The notes: generated from the letters alone by a model not told the origin. A DNA stretch of 15,487 bases from an uncultured Lachnospiraceae bacterium (GCA_902764045.1 CACWUI010000015.1:1-15487); one strand, 5' to 3'. Counted from the first letter of the stretch, positions 6,504 through 13,754 are shown. Program-made: numbers and translations.

Positions 6504-6812
6504 TCAGGTAAATTGTCTTTCCAGACCTGCCAGATCTGAGAACCCTGCCTGCTGTTTTACGGGTCTTCCGTTTTTGAACATTATAACGGTAGGTATGCTC
6601 ATTACATTAAACTGCATTGCAAGTTCCTGTTCGTCATCAACATTTACTTTTCCCACTTTTATATCTTCGTGCTTGTCCGCAAATGAAGAAATGACAGGGG
6701 CAAGCGCTCTGCAGGGCCCACACCAGGAGGCCCAGAAATCGATCAGTACAGGTTTGTCGGAATTAATCACCTCACTTTCAAAATTATGTTTTGTGATGGT
6801 TACTTCGCTCAT
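6504..6812 (-). CDS. trxA: Thioredoxin
   Basis: This 102-residue cytosolic protein is a classical thioredoxin that reduces disulfides in target proteins using electrons from thioredoxin reductase. The active site WASWCGPCRALAP lies near residues 26-38 with the canonical CGPC. KVNVDDEQELAMQFNVMSIPTVIMFKNGR carries the cis-proline Ile-Pro-Thr (read in two parts). Length is typical. The frame extends six codons upstream to another ATG, but AGGAGG (6823-6828 on the minus strand) is correctly spaced only for ATG 6812 (MSEVTITKHNF), so the shorter form is chosen. A possible minus-strand promoter is CAGACA-N18-TATACT ending at 6890, which is weak. The gene faces serS and diverges from nifJ; no reductase gene is present in the window. 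Confidence 0.96.
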   Translation of the reverse strand: MSEVTITKHNFESEVINSDKPVLIDFWASWCGPCRALAPVISSFADKHEDIKVGKVNVDDEQELAMQFNVMSIPTVIMFKNGRPVKQQAGFSDLAGLERQFT

Positions 6813-6975
6813 ATTTTTCTCCTCCTGCATAAGCCGAATAATTAAAGTTGCAAGATATCCGTATATGCGTTACCGATATCTATGGCATGAGTATAATTCA
6901 GATAAAAATGCTATGTCTGTGACCGGATCACATTTCTGCGAAAAACATGTATTTTTAGTGTACAAAAAGACTTTT

Positions 6976-7006
6976 TTGCTTTACATTACACCCGCGATTG
7001 TATAAA
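6976..7006 (+). promoter_or_regulatory. Probable nifJ promoter
   Basis: TATAAA at 7001-7006 (within TATAAAATTA) lies about 55 bp before the nifJ start. Upstream TTGCTT (6976, spacing 19) or TTTACA (6980, spacing 15) could serve as -35; neither is ideal. The A/T-rich 6940-6985 stretch could act as an UP element. Confidence 0.4.
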
Positions 7007-7026
7007 ATTAAGTACAGTATCATTTT

Positions 7027-7041
7027 TCGCGCCGGGCGCGA
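7027..7041. promoter_or_regulatory. GC-rich 15-bp palindrome in the nifJ leader
   Basis: TCGCGCCGGGCGCGA is a 6+3+6 inverted repeat standing out in an A/T-rich leader, between the putative -10 element and the GGAGG ribosome binding site (7053-7057). It could be an operator or an RNA hairpin near the start codon. It does not fit the Rex operator consensus known to me. Confidence 0.45.
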
Positions 7042-7061
7042 GTTACATTATGGAGGTTAAT

Positions 7062-10000
7062 ATGGCAAGACAAATGCAGACAATGGATGGTAACACAGCC
7101 GCAGCACACGTTTCATACGCGTTTACTGAGGTTGCTGCCATCTATCCCATAACACCGTCTTCACCCATGGCAGACTGTACGGATATATGGTCTACCCAGG
7201 GCAGACAGAACATCTTCGGCAATACCGTAAAGCTTGTGGAGATGCAGTCTGAGGGAGGAGCATCCGGAGCATTTCACGGTTCCCTTCTGGGCGGTGCCCT
7301 TACAACTACATATACGGCATCCCAGGGACTTCTTCTTATGATCCCCAATATGTTTAAAGTAGCGGGAGAATTGCTTCCGGGAGTTATTGATGTGTCAGCA
7401 AGGACCATTGCGACGCATGCCCTTTCCATTTTCGGAGATCATTCCGACGTTTATGCCTGTCGACAGACCGGTTTCGGAATGATCTGCTCAAACTCCGTAC
7501 AGGAAGTAATGGATCTGGGAGCAGTTGCCCATCTTGCGGCCATCGACGGAAGAGTTCCCTTCCTTCATTTCTTTGACGGCTTCCGTACATCCCACGAGCT
7601 CCAGAAGATCGAGACCTGGGATTATGAAGACTTAAAAGAGATGTGCAACATGGAGGCGGTTGAGGAATTTAAGAAGAGAGCATTAAACTCCGAGCATCCC
7701 ACACTTCACGGCTGTGCCCAGAATCCGGATATTTTCTTCCAGGCAAGAGAGGCATGCAATCCTTACTATGATGCGCTTCCCGATGTTGTTGAAGAGTATA
7801 TGGATAAGGTAAATGCCAAGATCGGCACGGATTACAAGCCTTTTAACTATATAGGCGCTCCCGACGCGGAGCATATCATTATCTCCATGGGCTCAACATG
7901 CGAGACCATAGAGGAGACCGTAAATTACCTTGTATCAAAGGGTGAAAAGGTGGGAGCAGTTAAGGTTCGTCTTTACAGACCTTTTTCTGCAAAACACCTT
8001 CTGGCAGTGCTTCCCAAGTCAGTTAAGGTAATTAGCGTTCTTGACAGGACCAAAGAGCCCGGAGCTCCCGGCGAGCCCCTTTACCTTGACGTGGTCGCAG
8101 CCCTTAAGGGATCTGAGTTTGAGTCAGTAAAGGTTCTGAACGGCCGTTACGGTCTTGCATCCAAGAACACCACCCCTACAGACATCGTTGCTGTTTATAA
8201 CAATAAAGACAAGGCAGACTTCACCGTTGCCATAAACGATGACGTGACAGGAAAGTCCCTTGATCGCGGAGAGACAGTGATCGCGGCTCCCGAAGGAACA
8301 ACCTCATGTAAGTTCTGGGGTCTCGGGGCTGACGGTACGGTAGGCGCCAATAAGAACTCCATTAAGATCATCGGCGATCATACGGATATGTATGCCCAGG
8401 CGTATTTTGATTATGACTCCAAAAAGTCGGGCGGTGTGACCATTTCCCACCTTCGTTTCGGAAAGACACCTATCCAGTCTTCCTACCTTATAGATAAGGC
8501 CGACTTTGTTGCATGTCATTCACAGGCTTACTTAAGAAAATATGACATGGTTCAGGACTTAAAGGACGGCGGAACATTCCTGCTTAACTGCACCTGGGAT
8601 CCCGAGACCATTGGCGATCATCTTCCCGGTCAGGTTAAGAGATACATGGCAGAGCACGATATTAAGTTCTACATCATAAACGGTACAGAGCTTGGTAAAG
8701 AGATCGGTCTGGGAAACAGGATCAATACGATCTTACAGTCAGCTTTCTTTAAACTTGCGGGAATTATCCCCGAAGAAGAGGCTATTACATATATGAAGGA
8801 GAAGGCTCTTGCCTCTTATGCGAAGAAGGGTGATGACATCGTTCAGATGAACTACCAGGCTATCGAACGCGGCGCGGGCGAGGTGGTCGAGGTACCTATC
8901 CCCGCCGACTGGAAGGATGCAAAAGATGAGGACTTCCTTGGCAAAGCCACAGAGGGAAGAGAGGATGTTCTTGACTATGTCAATAATATCCAGAAAGCGG
9001 TCAATGCCTGCAAGGGTGACACACTTCCCGTGTCTGCATTTAAGAACGTGATCGACGGAAATATCCCCCAGGGTACGGCTGCTTACGAGAAGCGAGGAGT
9101 TGCTGTTGACGTTCCCGTTTGGAATTCCGAGAAATGTATCCAGTGTAACCAGTGCGCATACGTATGTCCTCATGCGGCAATACGTCCCGCAGTTATGAAC
9201 GCGGAGGAAAGCAAGGCGGCGCCCGAGGGTATGCCTATGAAGCCTCTTAACGGTATGGACGGTCTTGATTTCAGTATCACTGTTTCTACCATGGACTGCC
9301 TGGGATGCGGACTTTGCGCCAATGTTTGTCCCGGAAATAAGGCTGCCGAGGTCCTTACCATGAAGCCCTTCGGTGAGCATAAGGAGGATCAGAAATACTT
9401 TGATTACGGTCTTACTCTTTCTGACAAGCCTGAGCTGTTCGAGAAATTCGGAAGAGGAACTGTTAAAGGCTCACAGTTTGCCATGCCATATCTTGAGTTT
9501 TCCGGAGCCTGCGCAGGATGCGGCGAGACACCTTACGCCAAGCTTGTGACTCAGCTTTACGGTGACCGTATGGTCATTGCCAATGCCACCGGATGCTCCT
9601 CCATCTGGGGAGGATCCACACCTTCAACACCTTACACCGTTGATAAGAACGGAAGAGGTCCCGCATGGGGCAACTCACTTTTTGAGGATAATGCGGAGTT
9701 CGGTTTCGGTATGAAGCTGGCCCAGGATGCCAACAGAGAAGCTCTTGCAACAAAGCTTGAAAAGCTTAATGAGACCACATCAGACGGTGAGCTTAAGAAA
9801 GCGATCACCGAATATTTCGATACATTTGAGCGTACCAACGACAACTGGGACGCTACTGAAAGACTTATCGCTGCCCTTGAAAAGGAAGGAAGCGCTGAGG
9901 CTAAAGAGATCCTTAAAGGGAAAGACTGGCTCTCCAAGAAGACTCAGTGGATCTTCGGCGGTGACGGATGGGCGTATGACATCGGTTACGGCGGTCTTGA

Positions 10001-10586
10001 CCATGTGCTTGCTGCAGGAAAGGATGTAAACCTTTTCGTATTTGATACGGAAGTGTACTCCAATACCGGCGGACAGGCTTCCAAAGCTACCAATATAGGT
10101 GCTATCGCACAGTTTGCGGCAGCAGGTAAGGACGTGAAGAAAAAAGACCTTGCAGCTATCTGCATGTCCTACGGATATATCTATGTGGCACAGGTAGCCA
10201 TCGGTGCGGATATGAACCAGTGCTTAAAGGCTATCCAGGAAGCTGAAAGCTACAACGGACCTTCCATCATCATCGGATATGCGCCCTGTATCTCCCACGG
10301 TATCAGAAAGGGAATGGGCTTTACCGTTGAGGAAGAAAAGCTGGCGGTTCAGTCAGGATACTGGAACCTGTTCAGATATGATCCCAGAAGAGCCGAGGCA
10401 GGGGAGAATCCTCTTATCCTCGACATGAAGGAGCCTTCAAAGGATTATCAGGAATTCATCATGGGTGAGAACAGATATATCAACCTTCAGAAGAGGGATC
10501 CCGAAAGAGCAAGCAAGCTCTTCGGCAATGCCGAAGCTGACGCCAAGGCGAAGTACGAGAAGCTTGTGAAGCTTTCTAATCAATAA
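7062..10586 (+). CDS. nifJ: Pyruvate:ferredoxin (flavodoxin) oxidoreductase, single-chain
   Basis: This 1174-residue homodimer-type PFOR oxidises pyruvate with CoA to acetyl-CoA and CO2 and reduces ferredoxin, the central step of clostridial fermentation. Domains in order: N-terminal pyruvate-binding domain with YPITPSSPMAD (about 28-38); the transketolase C-terminal-like and gamma domains; a two-cluster ferredoxin domain with CIQCNQCAYVCP (about 692-703) and CLGCGLCANVCP (about 746-757); then the thiamine diphosphate domain with the cluster-binding CAGCGETPYAK near 818, TGCSSIWGGSTPSTPYT, GDGWAYDIGYGGLDHVLA (from about 967) and DTEVYSNTGGQ. All cluster cysteines expected for three [4Fe-4S] clusters are visible. 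ATG 7062 is chosen over the in-frame ATG 7050 because GGAGG at 7053-7057 precedes it. The gene stands alone between its own promoter and a hairpin terminator. Confidence 0.98.
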   Translation: MARQMQTMDGNTAAAHVSYAFTEVAAIYPITPSSPMADCTDIWSTQGRQNIFGNTVKLVEMQSEGGASGAFHGSLLGGALTTTYTASQGLLLMIPNMFKVAGELLPGVIDVSARTIATHALSIFGDHSDVYACRQTGFGMICSNSVQEVMDLGAVAHLAAIDGRVPFLHFFDGFRTSHELQKIETWDYEDLKEMCNMEAVEEFKKRALNSEHPTLHGCAQNPDIFFQAREACNPYYDALPDVVEEYMDKVNAKIGTDYKPFNYIGAPDAEHIIISMGSTCETIEETVNYLVSKGEKVGAVKVRLYRPFSAKHLLAVLPKSVKVISVLDRTKEPGAPGEPLYLDVVAALKGSEFESVKVLNGRYGLASKNTTPTDIVAVYNNKDKADFTVAINDDVTGKSLDRGETVIAAPEGTTSCKFWGLGADGTVGANKNSIKIIGDHTDMYAQAYFDYDSKKSGGVTISHLRFGKTPIQSSYLIDKADFVACHSQAYLRKYDMVQDLKDGGTFLLNCTWDPETIGDHLPGQVKRYMAEHDIKFYIINGTELGKEIGLGNRINTILQSAFFKLAGIIPEEEAITYMKEKALASYAKKGDDIVQMNYQAIERGAGEVVEVPIPADWKDAKDEDFLGKATEGREDVLDYVNNIQKAVNACKGDTLPVSAFKNVIDGNIPQGTAAYEKRGVAVDVPVWNSEKCIQCNQCAYVCPHAAIRPAVMNAEESKAAPEGMPMKPLNGMDGLDFSITVSTMDCLGCGLCANVCPGNKAAEVLTMKPFGEHKEDQKYFDYGLTLSDKPELFEKFGRGTVKGSQFAMPYLEFSGACAGCGETPYAKLVTQLYGDRMVIANATGCSSIWGGSTPSTPYTVDKNGRGPAWGNSLFEDNAEFGFGMKLAQDANREALATKLEKLNETTSDGELKKAITEYFDTFERTNDNWDATERLIAALEKEGSAEAKEILKGKDWLSKKTQWIFGGDGWAYDIGYGGLDHVLAAGKDVNLFVFDTEVYSNTGGQASKATNIGAIAQFAAAGKDVKKKDLAAICMSYGYIYVAQVAIGADMNQCLKAIQEAESYNGPSIIIGYAPCISHGIRKGMGFTVEEEKLAVQSGYWNLFRYDPRRAEAGENPLILDMKEPSKDYQEFIMGENRYINLQKRDPERASKLFGNAEADAKAKYEKLVKLSNQ

Positions 10587-10592
10587 ATGGCG

Positions 10593-10659
10593 AAAAGACA
10601 AGCATTCATGCGCTGTACCGCGCGTACGCGCGCTAAGGCGCATGAATTGCCTGCCTTTT
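10593..10659 (+). terminator. nifJ terminator hairpin, long stem with an inner palindrome
   Basis: AAAAGACAAGCATTCATGCGC (10593-10613, written in its key blocks) pairs with GCGCATGAATTGCCTGCCTTTT at 10638-10659, a ~20-bp stem starting 6 bp after the nifJ stop. Inside it is a perfect 14-bp palindrome CGCGCGTACGCGCG (10619-10632). The CCTTTTCTCT tail gives a short U-tract. Confidence 0.65.
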
Positions 10660-10668
10660 CTCTCGATA

Positions 10669-10696
10669 TTGTTACAAAGCGTGGTGTATGTATAAT
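10669..10696 (+). promoter_or_regulatory. Promoter for the tRNA-Arg transcription unit
   Basis: TTGTTA (10669-10674) and a consensus TATAAT (10691-10696) are separated by 16 bp. The start of transcription would be near 10703, giving a ~140-nt leader before the tRNA that is composed mostly of hairpins. Confidence 0.6.
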
Positions 10697-10698
10697 AA

Positions 10699-10841
10699 GT
10701 GAGTTTTCCATGCGGAGCATGAGAAAACTCACAAGCGAAAGCGCTATGCGCTTTCGGTTTTGTGCCCATCAAGTCATAATGCAGAGTTTCTCAATCTTTG
10801 ATTGAGAAACTCTAAGCGAAAGCGCTATGCGCTTTCGGTTT
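10699..10841 (+). repeat. Duplicated two-hairpin module with an exact 28-bp direct repeat
   Basis: Four hairpins follow one another. Hairpin A (10699-10732) has stem GTGAGTTTTC/GAAAACTCAC. Hairpin B (10736-10756) is CGAAAGCGC-TAT-GCGCTTTCG. Hairpin C (10783-10813) is AGAGTTTCTCAATC paired perfectly with its complement around a TTT loop. Hairpin D (10817-10837) repeats B. The 28-bp unit holding B (10733-10760) and the one holding D (10814-10841) are identical, 81 bp apart. The second copy ends at the base before the tRNA-Arg 5' end. Hairpins A and C share GAGTTT but are otherwise different. Confidence 0.88.
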
Positions 10842-10915
10842 GTTCTCGTAGCTCAGCCGGATAGAGCGACCGCCTCCTAAGCGGTAGGTCGGAGGTTCGA
10901 ATCCTCTCGGGAACG
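10842..10915 (+). tRNA. tRNA-Arg, anticodon CCT (reads AGG)
   Basis: The cloverleaf is complete: acceptor GTTCTCG/CGGGAAC (one G-T pair), D arm GCTC/GAGC, anticodon stem ACCGC/GCGGT with loop CTCCTAA and anticodon CCT, T arm GGAGG-TTCGAAT-CCTCT. Position 73 is G. CCA is not encoded, and TTTTT follows directly. Confidence 0.96.
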
Positions 10916-10933
10916 TTTTTAAATATTGTATAA

Positions 10934-11013
10934 AACCAAGGGGACAGTTCTTGCGGTCCCTTGATCCTTTGCCGGTCAAAAATCAAAGCACCGCAAAAAC
11001 AGTCCCCTTGGTT
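10934..11013. repeat. REP-like palindrome with 24-bp arms
   Basis: AACCAAGGGGACAGTTCTTG... at 10934-10957 pairs with 10990-11013 over 24 bp with two mismatches, enclosing a 32-bp loop. The CAAGGGGACAGTTCTT motif is the type of short interspersed palindrome common in clostridial genomes. Two further members lie at 12487-12522 and 13654-13713. It sits in the kamA leader, ending 41 bp before the start codon. Confidence 0.8.
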
Positions 11014-11054
11014 CACACGGGCACCACCCGGACGCATTTGAAAGGAGAAAATAT

Positions 11055-12161
11055 ATGTCTTGGAAAGATAGTTTAGCAAACAACATTACAACTGCCGATG
11101 ACATCGTAAAAAGAGTTTCGCTTTCAGAGGATGAGAAGGAAAAGATCAGGCAATATACGGAAAAATATCCCATGTCTGTTCCCGAATATTATTTCAATCT
11201 TATCAACTGGGATGATCCGGATGATCCCATAAGAAAGATAGCTATCCCCAGGACGGATGCCTTTAAGCAGGACGGAGTGCTGGATACCAGCGGAGAAAGC
11301 TCCAACACCGTGCTTCAGGGAGTTCAGCACAAATACAGAGCCACGGTTCTTGTGCTTACCTCACCTGCCTGCGCCATGGTCTGTCGTCATTGCTTCAGAA
11401 AGCGTTTTGTGGGAAAGGAAGACACGGAGATCGCCCGAAACCCTGCTGAGGTGGCAGATTACCTTCGCAAGCATACAGAGGTAAATAATGTACTCCTTTC
11501 CGGCGGTGATTCATTTATCCTTGATAATGACAAGATCAAAGGCTGGCTTGATGCCATGACTGAGGTGGATTCACTGGACTTTATCAGAATGGGGACCAGA
11601 GTGCCCGTATCCTTCCCCGAAAGGATAAACGACGACCCTGAACTTCTTGAGATCCTGCGAAAAGCCGGAGAAAAGAAGCAGGTTTACATAGTTACCCAGT
11701 TTGACCATCCCAGGGAAGTGACTGATGATGCTAAAAAAGCGGTCAGGCTTTTGCAGGATCAGGGCATAGTTGTAAAGAACCAGACGGTGCTCCTTAAAGG
11801 GATCAACGACGATCCGGCGGTAATGGGAGATCTGCTCCGTAAAATGAGCGCCATCGGTATCGTTCAGCACTATATCTTCCAGTGCAGACCCGTTGTGGGA
11901 GCCATGAATTATTTCCAGGTGCCTCTTACAAAGGGCATAAAGATAATAGACGAGGTCTATAAGAACCAGAACGGTCTGGGCAAGGCAGCGGATTATGCCA
12001 TGTCTCATCCCACGGGAAAGATCAAGATACTGGGCGAGCTTGAGGGCAAGACCGTATTCCAGTACAAACAGGCTAAAAACCCGGAAAATACGGGAAAAGT
12101 ATTTATGCTTGATTCGGACGATGAGAGATGCTGGATAGGTCCGGATGAAATAAAACTTTAA
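11055..12161 (+). CDS. KamA-family radical SAM protein (lysine 2,3-aminomutase-like)
   Basis: This 368-residue protein belongs to the KamA family of radical SAM, PLP-dependent aminomutases. The cluster-binding CxxxCxxC is Cys106, Cys110 and Cys113 in CAMVCRHCFRKRF. LLSGGDSF (147-154) is the SAM-binding GGD variant; LDFIRMGTRVPVSFPERI and QVYIVTQFDHPREVT are conserved core strands. Lysine 2,3-aminomutase binds PLP through a lysine in a Gly-rich C-terminal motif; here the equivalent region reads SHPTGKIKILGE, so Lys322 is a candidate but the GGGGK form is absent. The protein is shorter than the ~416-residue KamA, so the substrate should be left open (beta-lysine synthesis is one option). AAAGGAGA precedes ATG 11055. 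Downstream, a ribosome binding site and the first codons of a glycosyltransferase remain. Confidence 0.85.
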   Translation: MSWKDSLANNITTADDIVKRVSLSEDEKEKIRQYTEKYPMSVPEYYFNLINWDDPDDPIRKIAIPRTDAFKQDGVLDTSGESSNTVLQGVQHKYRATVLVLTSPACAMVCRHCFRKRFVGKEDTEIARNPAEVADYLRKHTEVNNVLLSGGDSFILDNDKIKGWLDAMTEVDSLDFIRMGTRVPVSFPERINDDPELLEILRKAGEKKQVYIVTQFDHPREVTDDAKKAVRLLQDQGIVVKNQTVLLKGINDDPAVMGDLLRKMSAIGIVQHYIFQCRPVVGAMNYFQVPLTKGIKIIDEVYKNQNGLGKAADYAMSHPTGKIKILGELEGKTVFQYKQAKNPENTGKVFMLDSDDERCWIGPDEIKL

Positions 12162-12172
12162 GGAAGGCTTTT

Positions 12173-12331
12173 ATGCTGTCTGTAGTTATTCCATCTTACA
12201 ATGAAGAGTGGGTTATTATGTGGCAAGGACTTACGAGGAGACTAAGTGTCGGCCCGGATATTTCGTTTCGGAACGGGTGCCGTAAGGTTTTCGTGTTTTT
12301 TTTAAAATTGTCCTTGATTTATTTCCTGTAA
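12173..12331 (+). pseudogene. 5' remnant of a family 2 glycosyltransferase gene
   Basis: AAGGAAGG at 12160-12167 is followed after 5 nt by ATG 12173, opening a 52-codon frame that starts MLSVVIPSYNEEW. This is the very typical N-terminus of GT2 glycosyltransferases (the first beta strand and nucleotide-binding loop, V-IPSYNEE). After about residue 13 (near 12210) the resemblance ends and the rest (WQGLTRRLSVGPDISF...) is not glycosyltransferase-like. A full-length enzyme has over 200 residues, so the 3' part appears to have been lost by a deletion between kamA and tRNA-Cys. Whether the short peptide is still made is unknown. Confidence 0.6.
12250..12303 (+). terminator. Possible terminator after the kamA unit
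   Basis: CGGCCCG (12250-12256) can pair with CGGGTGCCG (12274-12282) with a bulge, and a T8 run follows at 12296-12303. The 13-nt gap between stem and T-run makes this a weak call. Confidence 0.3.
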
Positions 12332-12342
12332 CATATTAGAAT
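12314..12342 (+). promoter_or_regulatory. tRNA-Cys promoter
   Basis: TTGATT (12314-12319), a 17-bp spacer and TAGAAT (12337-12342) place transcription start about 5-7 bp upstream of the tRNA. A perfect inverted repeat TGTAACAT/ATGTTACA (12327-12334 and 12341-12348) brackets the -10 element. Confidence 0.6.
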
Positions 12343-12353
12343 GTTACAAGTAC

Positions 12354-12424
12354 GGCGACATAGCCAAGTGGTAAGGCGTGGGTCTGCAACACCCTGATCA
12401 CCAGTTCGAATCTGGTTGTCGCCT
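12354..12424 (+). tRNA. tRNA-Cys, anticodon GCA
   Basis: Acceptor GGCGACA/TGTCGCC, D arm GCC...GGC, anticodon stem GGGT/ACCC with loop CTGCAAC and anticodon GCA, T arm ACCAG-TTCGAAT-CTGGT. Position 73 is T, the identity base expected for tRNA-Cys. CCA is not encoded. Confidence 0.96.
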
Positions 12425-12442
12425 CTTTATATTTTTGTACAG

Positions 12443-12486
12443 ATACCCTGAGCAGGATTTTTAGTTCTTACTCAGGGTATTATTAT
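12443..12486 (+). terminator. Hairpin terminator after tRNA-Cys
   Basis: ATACCCTGAG (12443-12452) pairs perfectly with CTCAGGGTAT (12471-12480) around an 18-nt loop, followed by TATTATTATC-type sequence. The tail is A/T-rich but not a clean T-run. Confidence 0.6.
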
Positions 12487-12522
12487 CAAAGGGACACGGG
12501 GACGGTTTTAAAACCGTCCCTG
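12487..12522. repeat. REP-like palindrome, second copy
   Basis: AAAGGGACACGGGGACGGTT leads into a perfect 22-bp palindrome GGGACGGTTTT/AAAACCGTCCC at 12499-12520. The GGGACACGGGGACGGTT motif is of the same class as the copies at 10934 and 13654. Confidence 0.75.
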
Positions 12523-12538
12523 ATTATTTTTCAGATAC

Positions 12539-12566
12539 TTGTAAATGCGAATAGTTATGATATACT
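12539..12566 (+). promoter_or_regulatory. Promoter of the nucleotidyltransferase gene
   Basis: TTGTAA (12539-12544), 16-bp spacer, then TATACT (12561-12566) preceded by TGA, giving an extended -10 (TGATATACT). Transcription would start about 37 bp before ATG 12610. Confidence 0.6.
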
Positions 12567-12609
12567 ACTAAAGATTTATTAAACATTTGACACAAACGGA
12601 GAATAAATT

Positions 12610-13524
12610 ATGAATACTACACTTGTTATTATGGCAGCGGGAATGGGTTCAAGATTCGGCGGCGGCATAAAGCAGTTGGAGCCCCTGGGACCTGAGGGTC
12701 AGACACTTATGGAATATTCCATTTACGATGCGATGAAAGCAGGCTTTAACAAGGTTGTCTTTATCACGAGGAGAGAGCTTCTTGACAGATTCAATGATTC
12801 TGTGATCAAAGCGTTGGGCGGCGCTGTTGACACGGAATTTGTCTTCCAGGAGATCGACGATCTGCCCGAGGGTTACACCGTGGATCCTGAAAGGAGCAAG
12901 CCCTGGGGTACGGGACAGGCGATCCTTGCCTGCAAGGATGTGGTAAATGAGCCGTTTCTTGTTATAAATGCGGATGATTATTACGGTCAGAAGGCCTTCG
13001 GTGCCATACATGATCATCTTGTAAAAGGAGAAGGCGCGTCCGGAAAGTATGATTTCTGCATGGCAGGCTTTGTTCTGGGGAACACCTTAAGTGATAACGG
13101 TTCCGTAACCCGCGGTGTGTGCGTCGTGGACGATAAGGGTTGTCTTCAGGGTGTCAATGAGACGGGCGACATCGTAAAGACCGAAACAGGCGCAGGTACC
13201 GAGGCAGAGGACGGAACGGTTACGCCTCTTGATGACAAGAGCCAGGTGTCCATGAATATGTGGGGATTTACGCCTGAGATATTCGGGGAGCTTGAGAAGA
13301 GGTTCATAGAGTTTCTTGATGACCCGGATCTCAATCCCAAAAAGGGAGAGTATCTTATTCCTACCGTTGTGGATCAGCTTATCAAAGAGGGCAAGGCAGA
13401 GGTTAAGGTTCTGGATACCCCAGATAAGTGGTTCGGTGTTACATATCAGGCGGACAGGGATCTTGTCAAGGCGGCTTTAAAGAAGCTGGTGGATGAGGGC
13501 TGTTATCCCGAGAAGCTGTTTTGA
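12610..13524 (+). CDS. Sugar-phosphate nucleotidyltransferase family protein
   Basis: This 304-residue protein has the NTP-transferase fold. The N-terminal nucleotide-binding signature is VIMAAGMGSRFGGGIKQL (about 6-23, with the G-x-G-S-R-F-G-G-x-x-K pattern). PWGTGQAI (98-105) is the base-binding loop, and NADDYYG (120-126) supplies metal-binding aspartates. GEYLIPTVVDQLI (from about 246) and DTPDKWFGVTYQADRD are typical of the C-terminal part. The members of this group transfer a nucleotide to a sugar phosphate or similar alcohol phosphate, but the exact substrate cannot be read from sequence, and no sugar-pathway genes adjoin it. GGAG at 12598-12601 precedes ATG 12610. It has its own promoter and a strong long terminator, so it appears to be monocistronic. 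Confidence 0.88.
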   Translation: MNTTLVIMAAGMGSRFGGGIKQLEPLGPEGQTLMEYSIYDAMKAGFNKVVFITRRELLDRFNDSVIKALGGAVDTEFVFQEIDDLPEGYTVDPERSKPWGTGQAILACKDVVNEPFLVINADDYYGQKAFGAIHDHLVKGEGASGKYDFCMAGFVLGNTLSDNGSVTRGVCVVDDKGCLQGVNETGDIVKTETGAGTEAEDGTVTPLDDKSQVSMNMWGFTPEIFGELEKRFIEFLDDPDLNPKKGEYLIPTVVDQLIKEGKAEVKVLDTPDKWFGVTYQADRDLVKAALKKLVDEGCYPEKLF

Positions 13525-13548
13525 TCTGATAAATAATTATATAGTAAT

Positions 13549-13648
13549 GCCCCCGGGCGCATTTTTCTCCTGTGAAAAATTCTCAGATAATTGTTTTTGC
13601 AGAATTTTTCAAATTTCGAAAAATGCAGCCCGGGGGCTTTTATATTTT
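13549..13648 (+). terminator. Unusually long terminator hairpin of the nucleotidyltransferase gene
   Basis: GCCCCCGGGC and GCATTTTTC (13549-13567) pair with GAAAAATGC and GCCCGGGGGC (13619-13637) to form a ~19-bp stem. A second inner stem GAAAAATTCT (13574-13583) with AGAATTTTTC (13601-13610) extends it. TTTTATATTTT follows. The GC-rich base plus U-tract makes a convincing intrinsic terminator, with an extra ~70-nt structured upper part. Confidence 0.85.
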
Positions 13649-13653
13649 GTATC

Positions 13654-13713
13654 CAAGTGATGGTTTTCGAAAAGACAGGGAGACGGCTTTCGAGATTAAG
13701 AACTGTCACCTTG
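13654..13713. repeat. REP-like palindrome, third and degenerate copy
   Basis: CAAGTGATGGTT at 13654-13665 pairs imperfectly with AACTGTCACCTTG at 13701-13713. Read on the minus strand the right side is CAAGGTGACAGTTCTTAATC, resembling the CAAGGGGACAGTTCTT arm at 10937. Confidence 0.55.
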
Positions 13714-13724
13714 ACGTCCGCTTG

Positions 13725-13733
13725 TGGTATAAT
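13725..13733 (+). promoter_or_regulatory. Extended -10 promoter of the metallopeptidase-GH5 unit
   Basis: TGGTATAAT is an extended -10 element 21 bp before ATG 13755, so the leader would be only about 15 nt. No clear -35 hexamer at 17 bp was found. Confidence 0.5.
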
Positions 13734-13754
13734 ATCCTCAAAAGGTGATTGAGT

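Noticed and set aside
8739..9380. 213-residue minus-strand open frame inside nifJ
   Set aside because: It lies wholly antisense to the ferredoxin domain region of PFOR and has no recognisable motif; an artefact of codon usage.
11055..12161. Firm assignment as lysine 2,3-aminomutase (kamA)
   Set aside because: Radical SAM and core motifs fit the family, but the shorter length and lack of the GGGGK PLP motif leave the substrate open.
12173..12331. Functional small protein of 52 residues
   Set aside because: Only the first ~12 residues resemble anything (GT2); the remainder looks like translated non-coding sequence, so a gene remnant is the simpler reading.
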